A stretch of 64,000 nt of DNA from positions 62,001 to 126,000 of the forward strand of contig CACJEG010000002.1 in assembly GCA_902592375.1 (NCBI GenBank). Direction: 5' to 3'. The notes under the pieces were generated by a model that worked only from the letters and a program-made list of their open reading frames with translations, was not told the DNA's origin and ran no database searches. Position numbers and translations under genes: made by a program. Below are positions 63,374 through 64,000 of this stretch, piece after piece (position 1 is the first letter of the stretch; every line of letters begins with the position of its first letter). Origin of the DNA: an uncultured Pelagibacteraceae bacterium (lineage in GTDB: Bacteria; Pseudomonadota; Alphaproteobacteria; Pelagibacterales; Pelagibacteraceae).

Positions 63374-64000
63374 TTAATTCACTGGTAAAAGGTTAAAATA
63401 AAATAAATAGCTAGCCGTTAATACCACCCAAGTTAAAGAAAGAGGGAGGAAAACTTTCCAGCCTAGTCTCATTAATTGATCATATCTGTATCTAGGTACT
63501 ATTGCCTTAACTAATGCAAAAAGGATGAATAAAAGAAGAATTTTTAATATTAACCATATTGCACCTGGAACTAATGTAAATGGATAAACATCGATTGGGG
63601 ACATCCAACCACCTAAAAATAATATTGCTCCCATTGCACACATCAATAAAATATTTGCATATTCACCTAACCAAAACATTGCATACATCATTCCTGAATA
63701 TTCTGTTTGGTAACCAGCAACCAACTCTGCTTCGGCTTCTGGCAAATCAAAAGGAGGTCTGTTAGTTTCAGCTAAAGCAGAAATAAAAAATATTACAAAC
63801 ATTGGAAATAATGGGATTACAAACCACATATTTTGTTGAGCAATAACGATGTCGTTTAAATTTAATGAACCAACACAAAGTAAAACATTGATTATTATTA
63901 CCCCAATTGAAACTTCATAAGATACCATTTGAGCAGCAGAACGAATTGCTCCTAGAAAAGGATATTTAGAATTGGATGCCCAACCTCCCATTATTATTCC
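63374..64000 (-). CDS. nuoH: NADH-quinone oxidoreductase subunit H, C-terminal part
   Basis: Quinone-site membrane subunit of complex I, cut by the right window edge. About 208 residues are visible. The open frame runs off the end at [20 protein letters not shown], a known internal NuoH segment, so the methionine at 63991 is not the start. Conserved motifs are [46 protein letters not shown] (in parts: [20 protein letters not shown], then YQTEYSGM) and [20 protein letters not shown]. The visible part is intact. Confidence 0.96.
   Translation of the reverse strand, partial: GIIMGGWASNSKYPFLGAIRSAAQMVSYEVSIGVIIINVLLCVGSLNLNDIVIAQQNMWFVIPLFPMFVIFFISALAETNRPPFDLPEAEAELVAGYQTEYSGMMYAMFWLGEYANILLMCAMGAILFLGGWMSPIDVYPFTLVPGAIWLILKILLLFILFALVKAIVPRYRYDQLMRLGWKVFLPLSLTWVVLTASYLFYFNLLPVN

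Noticed and set aside
1..64000. CRISPR arrays, insertion sequences, integrons or prophage remnants
   Set aside because: I saw no regularly spaced repeats, no transposase or integrase reading frame, and no shift in base composition that would suggest recent transfer.

Overview
The window is a compact, strongly AT-rich bacterial chromosome segment made almost wholly of housekeeping genes. The gene orders are alphaproteobacterial (ntrYX-trkA; tpiA-secG-pyrG-kdsA-eno-ftsB; bamA-skp-lpx; nuoH-N followed by birA-coaX-rnj-proS-lolCD-dnaE). Together with very low GC, gaps of 0-4 nt between genes, short versions of many proteins, and an aapJQMP general amino-acid transporter, this points to a SAR11 / Candidatus Pelagibacter-type marine bacterium. 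That assignment is inferred from content and order, not from a database search.

Layout. 1-1221: pstS with its terminator and probable Pho boxes. 1222-7929: phoR, manC, ilvD and valS on the minus strand, each overlapping the next by one base. 8054-8253: tRNA-Cys and tRNA-Asn. 8320-8691: an XRE-family regulator. 8882-13318: the aap transporter, with an intrinsic terminator between aapJ and aapQ and palindromes upstream of aapJ. 13496-13572: tRNA-Arg(UCU). 13601-19543: trkH, trkA, ntrX, ntrY. 19568-21620 (plus): ispDF, pgpA and a pncC/cinA C-terminal homologue. 21613-28064 (minus): ratA-like gene, lipA, ftsB, eno, kdsA, pyrG, secG, tpiA. 28121-35536 (plus): ppiD-like gene, trpE-G-D-C, lexA with SOS boxes, gltX. 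35513-47171 (minus): the envelope/lipid A cluster lpxB-lpxI-lpxA-lpxD-fabZ-skp-bamA-dxr-cdsA-uppS and the translation genes frr-tsf-rpsB, behind a structured rpsB leader. 47302-64000 (minus): dnaE, lolD, lolC/E, proS, a DUF1467 gene, rnj, coaX, birA and nuoN-M-L-K-J-I-H, with nuoH cut by the window edge.

Functionally the region joins phosphate sensing and uptake, amino-acid uptake, potassium uptake, isoprenoid and lipid A synthesis, outer-membrane assembly, tryptophan synthesis, the SOS repressor, translation, replication and respiratory complex I. No stretch longer than 190 bases lacks a gene. The longest non-coding stretches are 8692-8881, 13319-13495, 47172-47301, 7930-8053 and 1116-1221.

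I see no CRISPR array, insertion sequence, prophage, toxin-antitoxin pair, defence island or secondary-metabolite cluster. The points most worth a second look are regulatory: a pseudoknot-capable rpsB leader, paired SOS boxes at lexA, recurring Pho-box-like repeats around pstS, palindromes before aapJ, and an NtrX lacking both the sigma-54 contact loop and the Walker B glutamate. I found no convincing undescribed multi-gene system here.
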